This document shows positions 18,671-27,906 of a stretch of DNA of 64,000 bases, in pieces; the stretch's first letter is position 1; every line of letters starts with the position of its first letter. The position numbers and the translations under genes are program-made. Source of the DNA: Microbacterium sp. Se63.02b (GTDB lineage: Bacteria > Actinomycetota > Actinomycetes > Actinomycetales > Microbacteriaceae); the NCBI RefSeq assembly GCF_014171575.1, contig NZ_CP050453.1:434001-498000 (forward strand), in the 5' to 3' direction. The notes below the pieces were generated by a model. That model searched no databases and was not told the origin of the DNA. It worked only from the letters and a program-made list of their open reading frames with translations.

Positions 18671-20070
18671 TCAGTCCGCCGTCGTCGAACCGAGCTCGGA
18701 CGGGTGGGTGAGCCGCCACCACTCGGACGGCGGGTCGATACTCCCCGTGATCTCGACCGGTGCGGTCACGGTGTGCGGTCCGGCGGTCCAGGTGATGCTC
18801 CCCACGACCGAGCCATCCCGATAGGTCGGCGGAGTCTCGATGTCCATCGTCGCGACGATCGGAGTGTCCGACCAGGTGAAGATCGTCGCATCCTCGCCGA
18901 TGACCAGCTGGGCGGTGGATCCCCAGGGCGTGGTTATCGTGCCGACCTCCTGTCCGGATGTCGCGACGGGCATCTCGCGGAAGCCGGCACGGATGCCGCT
19001 CAGGGTGGCGATCACGCTGTCGTTCACGGACTCACGCGTCGGACCGCCGAGGACGACGCCGGTCACGGCGAGCGGATCGGCGGTGCCCACGACGAGCGTC
19101 GCGGTGTAGAGCAGGCTGTACGTGCCGTGGCCCAGCGTGCCGGTCTTCAACCCCGTGATCCCGCTCGTGCCGAGCAGGCCGTTGGTGTTGTACAACTGGC
19201 CGGCGCCGGGGAGCGAGATCGACGGGGTCGCGACGATCTGCGCGATCGTCGGATTCGCCGCGGCCAGCTTCCCGATGGCCAGGAGGTCGGCAGTCGTGCT
19301 CGTATTGCGCGGGCTGATGCCGGTGGGCTCGGTGATCGTGGTGCCCGTCAAGCCGTGGGCGGAGAGCCAGTCCCGCGTCGCGCCGAGGAACGCGTTCTGC
19401 GATCCGAAGATCCGGGAGGACAGGGCTTCGGCGTAATTGCTCGCCGACGGGATCAGCATGGTCGCGAGGGCATCATGCAGTGACATCGCGGTGCCGGTGG
19501 GCATGGGGGCGATGGTCGCGCCCTGCACGTAATACCTGTCGTAGAGGTCGTGGTCGGCCTTGCTGAAGGTGATCGTGGGTCCGGGGTCGTCGGCGGAGGC
19601 GAGCGGGACGGCATCCAGGATGACCAGCGCGGTGATGAGTTTGGTGATGCTCGCGATGGGGAGAGGGTCGCCGGTCCCGCTCGACGACCAGGTGCCGCTC
19701 GCCCCTTCGCCCAGGTAGGCGTCCGCGCCGGAGATGCTGATCGCCGAGGCGGACGCGGGGACCGCAGCGATGGCCGCCGCGTCGCCGACCGGGACCGGCG
19801 GCATCCGGGTCGTCACCGCCGGCGGATTCACCGGGGCGGTGAGAGCCCACGCGATGTATCCACCGCTCGCGGCCAGCAGCAGCACGACGCAGACGGCGGT
19901 GATGAGGAGTCCCCGGCGTCTGCGTGCTCGGCGGACGTCCGGATCGATGCGATCACGACGGGAGGGGAACTCCTGCTCGCGCGTCATCAACGCCGCGAAG
20001 TCGGAGAGATCGTCCGTGGGCTGATCGGGGGCGGTCAACGAGAGAGCCCGTCGCCGAGCGTGTCCGACAT
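18671..20070 (-). CDS. D-alanyl-D-alanine carboxypeptidase-like protein (peptidase S11), start frameshifted
   Basis: About 465 residues: cytoplasmic N-terminus, one membrane anchor, an S11 penicillin-binding domain and a C-terminal beta domain. The catalytic SITK and the KTG in GLKTGTLG are present. The middle motif reads SASN where SAN is usual, so the SxN asparagine is replaced by serine. A GGAGG followed by an ATG at 20070 gives MSDTLGDGLS, then a frame change at GAGAGAG (20037-20047) joins the long frame; that frame has no good start of its own upstream. It probably trims peptidoglycan stem peptides outside the membrane, if active. Confidence 0.78.
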
Positions 20071-20250
20071 GAGCACGAGGTACCTCCGATGAAAGTCCGC
20101 TCCGACGTCGAGGCAGCGCCCTTCCGAGGAACCATGTGGTCATCATCGCGGACATCCGGCCCCCGCGCTATCGGCCGTTCGGGGGACATCCGCGCTGCCG
20201 CCGGACGTCTCCCGGCAGTGCGACCCGCGTAGGCCCTCGAACCCGCGGGC

Positions 20251-21468
20251 CTACGAACCGAGGAATTCCTTCGCGGCCGCCGACATCGCCGTGACGCCGA
20301 CCTCGATCGTGGGATGGATCTCCGGCGCGAAGAACGGCGAGTGGTTCGTGGGCACGTCGACCTCCTGGCGGCCGGCGGCGACGGCCTCGGCGAACTTCGC
20401 AGGGTCGTGTCCGCCCCAGAACCAGAACACCAGCGGAGCACCGGCGTCGCGGGCGAACCACGACACGTCCTCGCTGCCGGTGAACATGCCGGGGTCGATG
20501 ACGGATGTCTCGCCGAGCGCGCGCTGCAGGGCTGCGGTCACCCTGGTCGTGGCGTCCTCGTCGTTGATCGTGGCCGGCAGGGTGTGGTCGGTGCGGATCT
20601 CGGGCTCGCGCTCCGCCCCCGATGCCGTGGCCTCGGCTCGGACGATGCGCTCGACGCTCGTGAGTACCTTCTCGCGCATCTCGTCGTTCGGGTAGCGCAG
20701 GCTGAGCTCCAGCTTCGCCTCGGCGGGGATGATGTTGTTCTTGAGCCCTGCGTGGATCGAGCCGACCGTGACGACGGCGACGCTCTGCGGGTCGATCTCG
20801 CGCGAGGTGATGGTCTGCAGGCGCATCACGGTCGCCGCGGCCATCACGACCGGGTCGATCGTGGCGTGCGGGCGCGAGCCGTGACCACCGCGCCCGTGCA
20901 GGGTCACGGTGAGTCCGTCCGATGCCGCCATCTGGGTGCCGCTGCGCACTCCGATGATGCCGGCGGGGAGCGGGGTGACGTGCTGGCCGAGCACGACGTC
21001 GGGCTTCGGGTAGCGGTCGAGGATGCCGTCGTCGAGCATCGCGCGTGCGCCGGCGCCGTACTCCTCGGCGGGCTGGATCAGCACGACGAGGGTGCCCGCC
21101 CACTCGGCGCGCTCGGCGACGAGCTTCTCGACCGCGCCGATCATGGCCGTGACATGCATGTCGTGGCCGCACGCGTGCATGACGGGAACGGTCGTGCCTG
21201 CGGGGTCGACGCCCTTCGCGGTGCTCGCGTACGCCAGCCCGGTCTGCTCCTCGACCGGGAGTGCGTCCATGTCGGCGCGCACCCAGACGACGGGTCCTTC
21301 GCCGTTGCGCAGCACGCCCACGACGCCCGTGACGCCGACGCCTTCCTCGACCTCGAGTCCGAGGTCGCGCAGATGCTGGGCGGCGATGCCGGCGGTGCGC
21401 GTCTCCTGGAACGAGAGCTCAGGATGCTGATGCAGGTCGATGTACAGCGCTTCGAGATCGATCGTCAT
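20251..21468 (-). CDS. M20D-family amidohydrolase (N-acyl amino acid / hippurate hydrolase type)
   Basis: 405-residue zinc or manganese aminoacylase. Metal-site elements include HACGHD (98-103, with the M20D-typical Cys100) and the acidic pair in EEYGAGA (about 133). A lid domain is inserted at about 180-295. Relatives remove acyl groups from amino acids or cleave auxin conjugates; the substrate here is unknown. It lies 48 bp after the TetR gene on the same strand, so the two may be co-transcribed and share the operators upstream of the TetR gene. Confidence 0.88.
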   Translation of the reverse strand: MTIDLEALYIDLHQHPELSFQETRTAGIAAQHLRDLGLEVEEGVGVTGVVGVLRNGEGPVVWVRADMDALPVEEQTGLAYASTAKGVDPAGTTVPVMHACGHDMHVTAMIGAVEKLVAERAEWAGTLVVLIQPAEEYGAGARAMLDDGILDRYPKPDVVLGQHVTPLPAGIIGVRSGTQMAASDGLTVTLHGRGGHGSRPHATIDPVVMAAATVMRLQTITSREIDPQSVAVVTVGSIHAGLKNNIIPAEAKLELSLRYPNDEMREKVLTSVERIVRAEATASGAEREPEIRTDHTLPATINDEDATTRVTAALQRALGETSVIDPGMFTGSEDVSWFARDAGAPLVFWFWGGHDPAKFAEAVAAGRQEVDVPTNHSPFFAPEIHPTIEVGVTAMSAAAKEFLGS

Positions 21469-21516
21469 GGCCCGAGCCTAGTGGGCGCGGTCACGACACC
21501 GCCCGGGCGAGAAGGG

Positions 21517-22161
21517 TCAGGTGCGCACGTACGTCTGCAGGGCGGGGCCCGGGTGCAGCACGGCGTTGACGATGGCCTGGATCGCGAACGCACTGGTCTC
21601 ACCGAGGTCGATCTCGTCGGGGTGCAGGAGCCACTGCAGCTGCAGTCCGTCCATGACGGCGAGGATCGCCGCTGCGGCCGACGCGATGGTGTCGGGATCG
21701 GACACGCCCTCCTGCGCGCACAGCTCATGGAACGCCGCCGTCACCTCGCGGCGGAGCGTCGTGTACCGCTCGGCGAAGAACGGCCGCGACGGATGCTCGT
21801 CGGTGACGGACTCGGCCGAGAGCACGGTGTACGCCTGCACGATGCCGGGACGCTTCTGGTTGGTGAAGGCCGTGCGCACGAGGTGCAGGAACAGCTCAGG
21901 GCCGCCGGGGATGTGCTTCTGGGCCAGGCCGGCGACGTCGTCCTGATCGCGGTACGCGAGCACCTCGAGCAGCAGATTCTGCTTCGAGCCGAAGTGATGC
22001 AGCACGCCGGCGTGGGTGATGCCGACCTGTTCCGCGACGTCTGCGAGCGTGCCGTTCGTCGAGCCCTTGTTGCCGAAGATCTCGATCGCCGCCTTGAGGA
22101 TCTGCTCGCGTTTCGCGCGTGTCGCCGGGCGCACGCGTACCGTCTGGTCGCTGTCTGCCAC
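21517..22161 (-). CDS. TetR-family regulator of the oligosaccharide importer region
   Basis: 214 residues: helix-turn-helix at about residues 35-65 (TLADVAEQVGITHAGVLHHF) and a variable ligand domain. It is divergent from the ABC importer and GH3 operon and upstream of the M20 amidohydrolase. Two inverted repeats in the intergenic region (22204-22217 and 22227-22250) are the likely operators, so it should control both directions. The inducer is unknown. Confidence 0.88.
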   Translation of the reverse strand: MADSDQTVRVRPATRAKREQILKAAIEIFGNKGSTNGTLADVAEQVGITHAGVLHHFGSKQNLLLEVLAYRDQDDVAGLAQKHIPGGPELFLHLVRTAFTNQKRPGIVQAYTVLSAESVTDEHPSRPFFAERYTTLRREVTAAFHELCAQEGVSDPDTIASAAAAILAVMDGLQLQWLLHPDEIDLGETSAFAIQAIVNAVLHPGPALQTYVRT

Positions 22162-22203
22162 TGCGGCTTCCTCTCCCTCGTCGAGCTGTGCTTGCGATCC
22201 AAC

Positions 22204-22217
22204 TTACTCCTCGGTAA
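22204..22217. promoter_or_regulatory. Second candidate TetR operator
   Basis: TTAC-N6-GTAA, a short inverted repeat sharing the TTAC/GTAA core of the larger palindrome at 22227-22250, ten bases away. Confidence 0.4.
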
Positions 22218-22226
22218 CCTCACGGG

Positions 22227-22250
22227 AGCTTACTTTCTCGACAGTAAGCT
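22227..22250. promoter_or_regulatory. TetR operator, 24-bp inverted repeat
   Basis: AGCTTACT and AGTAAGCT are perfect 8-bp arms around an 8-bp spacer, in the gap between the divergent TetR and binding-protein genes. Confidence 0.65.
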
Positions 22251-22318
22251 AATCACGACCGTCGGAGGGCTCCCGTCCACCGACGACGCAGCACAAAGAC
22301 CCGTGCCAAGGAGAAGCA

Positions 22319-23986
22319 ATGAAGCTCAGGAAGTCTCTGATCGCCGTGACCGCGATCACCGCACTCGGCATCTCGGCCCTCGCCGGATGCTCCGCAGGAG
22401 GAGGAGGTGACGACTCGGGCAGTGCCGCCGGAGGCGCCTCCCTCACCATCGCGAAGCCCGACGGGGCGATCACCACCGAGTCCAACAACCCGTACGTCGG
22501 CGACTCGTCCGCCTCGAAGTACGGGTACGGCAAGGTGATCTTCGAGACCCTCGCCCTCGTGAACCAGACCGGCGATCGCGGCGTCACCCCCTGGCTCGCC
22601 GAGAGCCTCGAGTGGAACGACGACTACACCGTCCTCACGGTCGTCCCGCGCGCGGACGTCACCTGGAGCGACGGCGAGCCGTTCACCGCCGACGACATCG
22701 TCTACTCGTACGAGCTCGCCTCCACGCCCGCCCTCGACACGGCCGGCCTCCAGCTCGACAGCGCCGTGGTCGATGGCGACAGCGTCGTGCTGACGTTCGC
22801 CGCGTCGAAGTTCGTCAACCTGGCCCGCGCCCTGCACGTGCCCATCGTCCCGAAGCACATCTGGGAGAACCTCGACGACCCGGCCACCGACCCCGTCAAG
22901 GGCGACGACCTCGTCGGCACCGGCCCCTACGTCCTGTCGAACTGGTCGACCGAATCGGTCACCCTCGAAGCCCGAGACGACTACTGGGGCGGCGATCTCG
23001 CGGTCCCCGAGCTGCACTACGTCTCCTACGGCGACAACACCGCCCTGACCACGGCGCTCGCGCAGGGCGAAGCCGACTGGGCACAGGCGTTCATCCCGCA
23101 GATCCAGGAGCAGTTCCTCGACGCCGACCCCGAGCACAACAAGTTCTGGGCCGCTCCGACCACCGGCTCGGCGACGCTGTTCATGAACCTGCAGCAGAAG
23201 CCCTTCGACGACCCGGCCTTCCGTCAGGCGCTCGCGTGGGTGATCGACCGCGATGCCTACGTCGACATCGCGCGTGAAGGCGCCAGCGAGGCCGTCTGGT
23301 CGGTCACCGGACTCTCGTCGATCCTCGAGGACGAGATCCAGCCCGAGTTCAAGGATGTGGACTACTCGGTCGACGCCGAGAAGGCCCGCGACCTGCTCGA
23401 GACCGCCGGGTACACCTGGAAGGACGACGCGCTGATCGACCCCGACGGCGCACCCGTCTCGTTCACGCTCTCGGTCCCCTCCGGATGGAGCGACTGGAAC
23501 ACCGCCCAGGAGCTGATCGCCGAAGACGTGACCGATGCCATCGGCGCCGAGGTCAAGATCGACATGCCCGACTGGGGCGGATGGGCCGACCCGCGCGACA
23601 ACGGCACCTTCTCGGCCATCATCCACTGGCTGGAGGACAGCGGCACGGCCTACGGTCTCTACACGTCGACCATGGACCCTCGGTGGATCTCGGACGGCAA
23701 GGCCGGCTTCAACTTCGGTCGCTTCGAGGACCCCGCGGCGACGGCAGCGCTGAACACCTACGCGAACGCCTCGTCCGATGAGGAGCGCACGGCGGCACTC
23801 GACACGCTGCAGACGATCTTCTCCGAGCAGGTGCCGGCCATCCCGCTCGGTGCCCACCCGCTGCTGGGCGAGTTCAACACCCGCAACTACGTGGGCTGGC
23901 CGTCGGAGGAGGACCCGTACGCATCCGCCGACCCGACGCAGCAGAACATCGTGCAGATCCTCACGAAGCTGACACCCGCCGAGTAA
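22319..23986 (+). CDS. Oligopeptide-type ABC binding lipoprotein (SBP family 5)
   Basis: 555-residue family 5 extracellular solute-binding protein (DppA/OppA-like). The signal peptide ends LAGC with Cys24 lipidated, followed by a Gly/Ser linker. The ATG has AAGGAG at 22308-22313. It is the first gene of an operon with two ATPases, two permeases and a GH3 glycosidase. Because the operon ends in a glycosidase and no peptidase, the ligand is probably an oligosaccharide, as for the cellobiose-binding family 5 proteins of Thermotoga. Confidence 0.9.
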   Translation: MKLRKSLIAVTAITALGISALAGCSAGGGGDDSGSAAGGASLTIAKPDGAITTESNNPYVGDSSASKYGYGKVIFETLALVNQTGDRGVTPWLAESLEWNDDYTVLTVVPRADVTWSDGEPFTADDIVYSYELASTPALDTAGLQLDSAVVDGDSVVLTFAASKFVNLARALHVPIVPKHIWENLDDPATDPVKGDDLVGTGPYVLSNWSTESVTLEARDDYWGGDLAVPELHYVSYGDNTALTTALAQGEADWAQAFIPQIQEQFLDADPEHNKFWAAPTTGSATLFMNLQQKPFDDPAFRQALAWVIDRDAYVDIAREGASEAVWSVTGLSSILEDEIQPEFKDVDYSVDAEKARDLLETAGYTWKDDALIDPDGAPVSFTLSVPSGWSDWNTAQELIAEDVTDAIGAEVKIDMPDWGGWADPRDNGTFSAIIHWLEDSGTAYGLYTSTMDPRWISDGKAGFNFGRFEDPAATAALNTYANASSDEERTAALDTLQTIFSEQVPAIPLGAHPLLGEFNTRNYVGWPSEEDPYASADPTQQNIVQILTKLTPAE

Positions 23987-23999
23987 GCACCCTCCTGTC

Positions 24000-24035
24000 G
24001 GGGGAGACCGTGCCCGCAGCGGCGCGGGCTCCCCC
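24000..24035 (+). other. Intercistronic hairpin after the family 5 binding-protein gene
   Basis: Two stacked stems, GGGGGA/TCCCCC (24000-24005 with 24030-24035) and GCCCGC/GCGGGC (24012-24017 with 24024-24029), with a six-base bulge on the 5' side. It starts 14 nt after the stop codon and has no T tract. Confidence 0.6.
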
Positions 24036-24059
24036 GGCCAGGTCGACGAAGGACACCCC

Positions 24060-24884
24060 ATGCCAGACCCTCTGCTCAGTGTGCGCGACTTCTCGGTCGT
24101 GTACGACGTCGATCCGCCCGTCGAGGCGGTGAAGAACGTGACCCTCGAACTGCAGCGCGGCGAGATCCTCGGTCTCGCCGGTGAGAGCGGCTGCGGCAAG
24201 ACCACGCTCGCCTACGGGGTGCAGCGCCTGCTCCGTGCCCCGGCCGTCATCACGGGCGGCAGCGTGACGTTCCACGACGTCACCGGCGTCGACGTCGACA
24301 TCAACGCCCTCGATGCCGAAGCGATGCAGCGATTCCGCTGGGACAAGGTGTCGATGGTGTTCCAGGGCGCCATGAACGCCCTCAACCCGGTCGCGACGGT
24401 CGGCTCGCAGCTCGAGGACGTCTTCGAGATCCACCGCCCCGACATGAACCGCAAGCAGCGGCGCGCCGAGGCCGAGGAGCTGCTCGAGATCGTGAAGGTC
24501 GGACGCCAGCGCATCCGCTCCTTCCCGCACGAGCTCTCCGGAGGCATGCGGCAGCGCGTGATGATCGCGATGGCCCTGGCGCTGCGTCCGCAGCTGATGG
24601 TGATGGACGAGCCGACCACGGCGCTCGATGTGCTGGTGCAGCGCGAGATCCTCTCGCAGATCTCGCAGCTGCGTCACGAGTTCGGCTTCTCGGTGATCTT
24701 CATCACCCACGACCTTCCCCTCCTGCTCGAGATCAGCGACCGGATCGCGATCATGCGCGAGGGCGAGATCATCGAGCTCGCGACAGCCGAACGGATCTGG
24801 AGACAGCCCGAGCACGAATACACGAAGACACTGCTGTCGTCGTTCCCCCGCCTGACCGGGGAGAGAGGGGTGCTGGTGCGATGA
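24060..24884 (+). CDS. ABC ATPase, DppD/OppD type
   Basis: 274 residues with Walker A GESGCGKTT, signature LSGGMRQRV and Walker B LMVMDEPT. It is shorter than many DppD proteins because the C-terminal oligopeptide/dipeptide extension, which can hold an iron-sulphur cluster, is reduced. It works as a heterodimer with the next ATPase, whose ATG lies inside its last codons (ATGA overlap). Confidence 0.93.
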   Translation: MPDPLLSVRDFSVVYDVDPPVEAVKNVTLELQRGEILGLAGESGCGKTTLAYGVQRLLRAPAVITGGSVTFHDVTGVDVDINALDAEAMQRFRWDKVSMVFQGAMNALNPVATVGSQLEDVFEIHRPDMNRKQRRAEAEELLEIVKVGRQRIRSFPHELSGGMRQRVMIAMALALRPQLMVMDEPTTALDVLVQREILSQISQLRHEFGFSVIFITHDLPLLLEISDRIAIMREGEIIELATAERIWRQPEHEYTKTLLSSFPRLTGERGVLVR

Positions 24885-25690
24885 CCACGCTCGAGTTCCG
24901 CCATGTCACGAAGGCCTACAACGTCCGCGGCGCCGGCCAGATCAAGGCCCTCGACGACGTGAGCTTCACCCTGACCTCCGGCCGCACGATCGGCCTGGTC
25001 GGCCAGTCCGGCAGCGGCAAGTCCACGATCGCGAAGATCCTGACGCAGCTGGAGACGCCGACCAGTGGTGAGGTGCTGCTCGACGGCACGCCCATCCCGC
25101 GTCGCGGCAAGGGGCTGCGGACCTACCGGCGGCAGCAGCTGCGCATGGTGTTCCAGGACCCGTTCGCATCGCTCAACCCGTACCACTCGATCCGCTACCA
25201 CCTGGAGCGACCGATCCGGCTCGACGACGTCGTGCCCAAGAAGGAGACGGAAGACGAGGTCCGCCGACTCCTCGAGCGCGTGCGACTCGACGCGGACGCC
25301 GTGATCGACCGCCGTCCGCACGAGCTCTCCGGCGGGCAGAGGCAGCGGGTGGCCATCGCCCGCGCCCTCGCCTCCCGGCCCTCGCTCCTGGTCGCCGACG
25401 AGCCCGTCTCGATGCTCGACGTCTCGATCCGTCTCGGCGTGCTGAACCTGCTCGCCGACCTGCAGCGCGAGGAGGGACTCGGCGTGCTCTACATCACCCA
25501 TGACCTGGCGACCGCCCGCCACTTCAGCGACGAGATCATGGTGCTCAACCAGGGCCGAGTCGTCGAGTACGGCACGGCCGACGACGTGATCCTGAACCCG
25601 CAGGACCCGTACACCCGCGAGCTGCGCGCCGCGTCTCCCGACCCGGAGAAGCACTTCGCCTCGGCGGCATCGAACGGAGGCGCGCTGTGA
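24881..25690 (+). CDS. ABC ATPase, DppF/OppF type
   Basis: 269 residues with Walker A GQSGSGKST, Q-loop VFQDP, signature LSGGQRQRV and Walker B LLVADEPV. It is the second ATPase of the importer. Its stop overlaps the GTG start of the first permease (GTGA). Confidence 0.93.
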   Translation: MTTLEFRHVTKAYNVRGAGQIKALDDVSFTLTSGRTIGLVGQSGSGKSTIAKILTQLETPTSGEVLLDGTPIPRRGKGLRTYRRQQLRMVFQDPFASLNPYHSIRYHLERPIRLDDVVPKKETEDEVRRLLERVRLDADAVIDRRPHELSGGQRQRVAIARALASRPSLLVADEPVSMLDVSIRLGVLNLLADLQREEGLGVLYITHDLATARHFSDEIMVLNQGRVVEYGTADDVILNPQDPYTRELRAASPDPEKHFASAASNGGAL

Positions 25691-26775
25691 GCACGGCATA
25701 CCCCCAACTCGACGACAACGACCTCCTGGCCCGCGATGCCCTCGAAGTCGGCACCACCGCGACCACAGCCGAGCGCGGGCGACGGCGCGTGCCGTGGCGG
25801 TTCTTCGCCGGGCGCGCGGGCTTCTACCTGTTCACGCTGTGGGCGGCCATCACGATCAACTTCTTCCTGCCGCGGCTCATGAAGGGCGACGCGGTCAGCT
25901 CGTACCTCGCCCGCAACCGCAGCGTGAGCCCCGAGGCCGAGGAGGCGCTGCGCATCCTGCTCGGCATCGACACCGACAAGTCCATCTGGCAGCAGTACCT
26001 CGAGTACTGGGCGATGCTGCTGCGCGGCGACCTCGGCATCTCGACCCTGCATGGCCTCCGCCCGGTGGCCGAGGTGCTCGCGGCCGCCTTGCCCTGGACG
26101 CTGGGTCTGGTCGGCATCGCGACCATCATCTCGTTCGCGATCGGCACGGTCGCGGGAGCCATCGTGGGATGGAAGCGCGGCAGCAAGCTCGACGCGATCA
26201 TCCCGGTGACGACGTTCTTCAACACCATCCCGTACTTCTGGCTCGGACTCATCGCGATCGCTGTCTTCTCCTCGACGCTCAAGTGGTTCCCGTCATCGCA
26301 CGCCTACGACAAGGGGCAGTCCCCGGAATGGAGTCTCGACTTCATCGGCCAGGTGATCATGCACGGGACGCTCCCGGCGCTCACCATCGTGGTCGCCTCG
26401 CTCGGCGGGTGGGTGCTCGGCATGCGCAACATGATGCTGACCGTGCTCGACGACGACTACATCACGGTCGCCCAGGCGAAGGGCATGCCCAACAAGCGGG
26501 TGCTCTGGGGCTACGCCGCCCGCAACGCGGTGCTGCCGCAGATCCAGAGCTTCGCGCTGTCGATCGGCTTCATCGTCGGCGGCACGATCGTGATGGAGAT
26601 GGTCTTCAGCTATCCGGGTGTCGGCAAACTCCTGCTCGATGCCACCAACGCCAAGGACTTCGCCCTCATGCAGGGTGTGTTCCTCGTGATCACGCTGTCG
26701 GTGCTCGTGGCCAACATCCTCGCGGACGTCGTCTACGCCTACCTCGACCCGCGCACGCGCCAGATGGAGTCCTGA
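25687..26775 (+). CDS. ABC permease, DppB/OppB type
   Basis: 362 residues with six helices: one N-terminal helix near residue 45, a long extracellular segment, then five C-terminal helices holding the binding-protein-dependent transport loop (about 255-275, AKGMPNKRVLWGYAARNA). It starts at GTG 25687. It is the partner of the DppC-type permease that follows after one base. Confidence 0.92.
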   Translation: MSTAYPQLDDNDLLARDALEVGTTATTAERGRRRVPWRFFAGRAGFYLFTLWAAITINFFLPRLMKGDAVSSYLARNRSVSPEAEEALRILLGIDTDKSIWQQYLEYWAMLLRGDLGISTLHGLRPVAEVLAAALPWTLGLVGIATIISFAIGTVAGAIVGWKRGSKLDAIIPVTTFFNTIPYFWLGLIAIAVFSSTLKWFPSSHAYDKGQSPEWSLDFIGQVIMHGTLPALTIVVASLGGWVLGMRNMMLTVLDDDYITVAQAKGMPNKRVLWGYAARNAVLPQIQSFALSIGFIVGGTIVMEMVFSYPGVGKLLLDATNAKDFALMQGVFLVITLSVLVANILADVVYAYLDPRTRQMES

Positions 26776-26776
26776 C

Positions 26777-27906
26777 ATGACCGTTCCCACCACCGCAGCG
26801 AGCACCGCCCCCGACGGGTCGGCCGTCGTCTCGGGCATGCCCGAGACCGCGACTCTGCGCACCGCCCCGACCGGAGCCCCGCCGCGCAAGACCTTCTGGT
26901 CGCAGCTCGCCCAGGCGTTCGCGATGTTCCGCAACCCCAAGTCGATCGCCGGGCTCATCATCCTCGGGGTCTTCGTGCTCATCGCGATCCTCGCCCCCCG
27001 GATCGCGCCGTACGGCCCGACCGAGAAGGACAGGACAGCGCTGCGCCAGCCGCCCTCCTGGGAACACTGGCTCGGCACCACGCACATGGGGGAGGACGTG
27101 CTGAGCCAGATCATCTTCGGCACCCGCGGCGTGATCGTCGTCGGCTTCCTCGCCGCCTTCATCGCCACCATCATCGCGATCACGATCGGCGTGATCGCCG
27201 GCTATGTGCGCGGGTGGAAGAGCGAGTCGCTGTCGGCGCTGACCAACGTGTTCCTGGTGATCCCCGGCATCCCGCTCATCATCATCATCGCCTCGCAGTT
27301 CGACAACCCGCCGCTCATCGTTATCGCCGCCGTCCTCGGCCTCACGGGCTGGGCGTGGGGGCCAGAGTGCTGCGCGCGCAGACGATGTCGCTGCGCAACC
27401 GCGACTTCATCCAGGCTGCGCGTGCGAACGGCGAGCCGCTGCGCCGCATCATCACGGTCGAGATGCTGCCGAACCTCATGGCTCTCATCGCGTCGAGCTT
27501 CGTCGGCACCGTGACCGCCGCGATCCTCGGACTCACGACGCTCGCGTTCATCGGGGTGATCCCGGTCAGCAACCTGAACTGGGGCACGATCCTGTTCTGG
27601 GCGCAGCAGAACGGCGCGTTCCCGCGGCTGTGGTGGTGGTACGTGCCCGCCGGGCTCTGCATCGCGATCATCGGCGTCGCGCTCTCGCTCATCAACTTCG
27701 GCATCGACGAATACGTCAACCCGCGCCTGCGCTCGGCGGGCGAGCGGGCCAGAGCCATGAAGAAGAAGGGGCTGAACGTCAACGACGCCGTCACGGCGGT
27801 GCGCAGCGTGCCCCTGCCCGCGCCGACCCCCGATCCCGTATCGTCGGCGACCTCGCCCGACTCCTCGACCTCCTCGCCCGCGAACACGAACCAGAACACG
27901 AAGTGA
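26777..27906 (+). CDS. ABC permease, DppC/OppC type (frameshifted)
   Basis: About 376 residues: the N-terminal OppC-like helix (about 50-75), five further helices and a long basic then Ser/Thr-rich tail. The frame changes at 27354-27360 in GCGTGGGGGCC; restoring one G gives WAWGARVLRAQT and joins the two halves of the conserved permease loop. The stop overlaps the start of the GH3 gene (TGATG), so transport and cleavage are translationally coupled. Confidence 0.87.

Noticed and set aside
20037..20047. Phase-variable dinucleotide tract at the carboxypeptidase start
   Set aside because: GAGAGAG is only about three repeats, too short for slippage-based switching; a sequencing slip is simpler.
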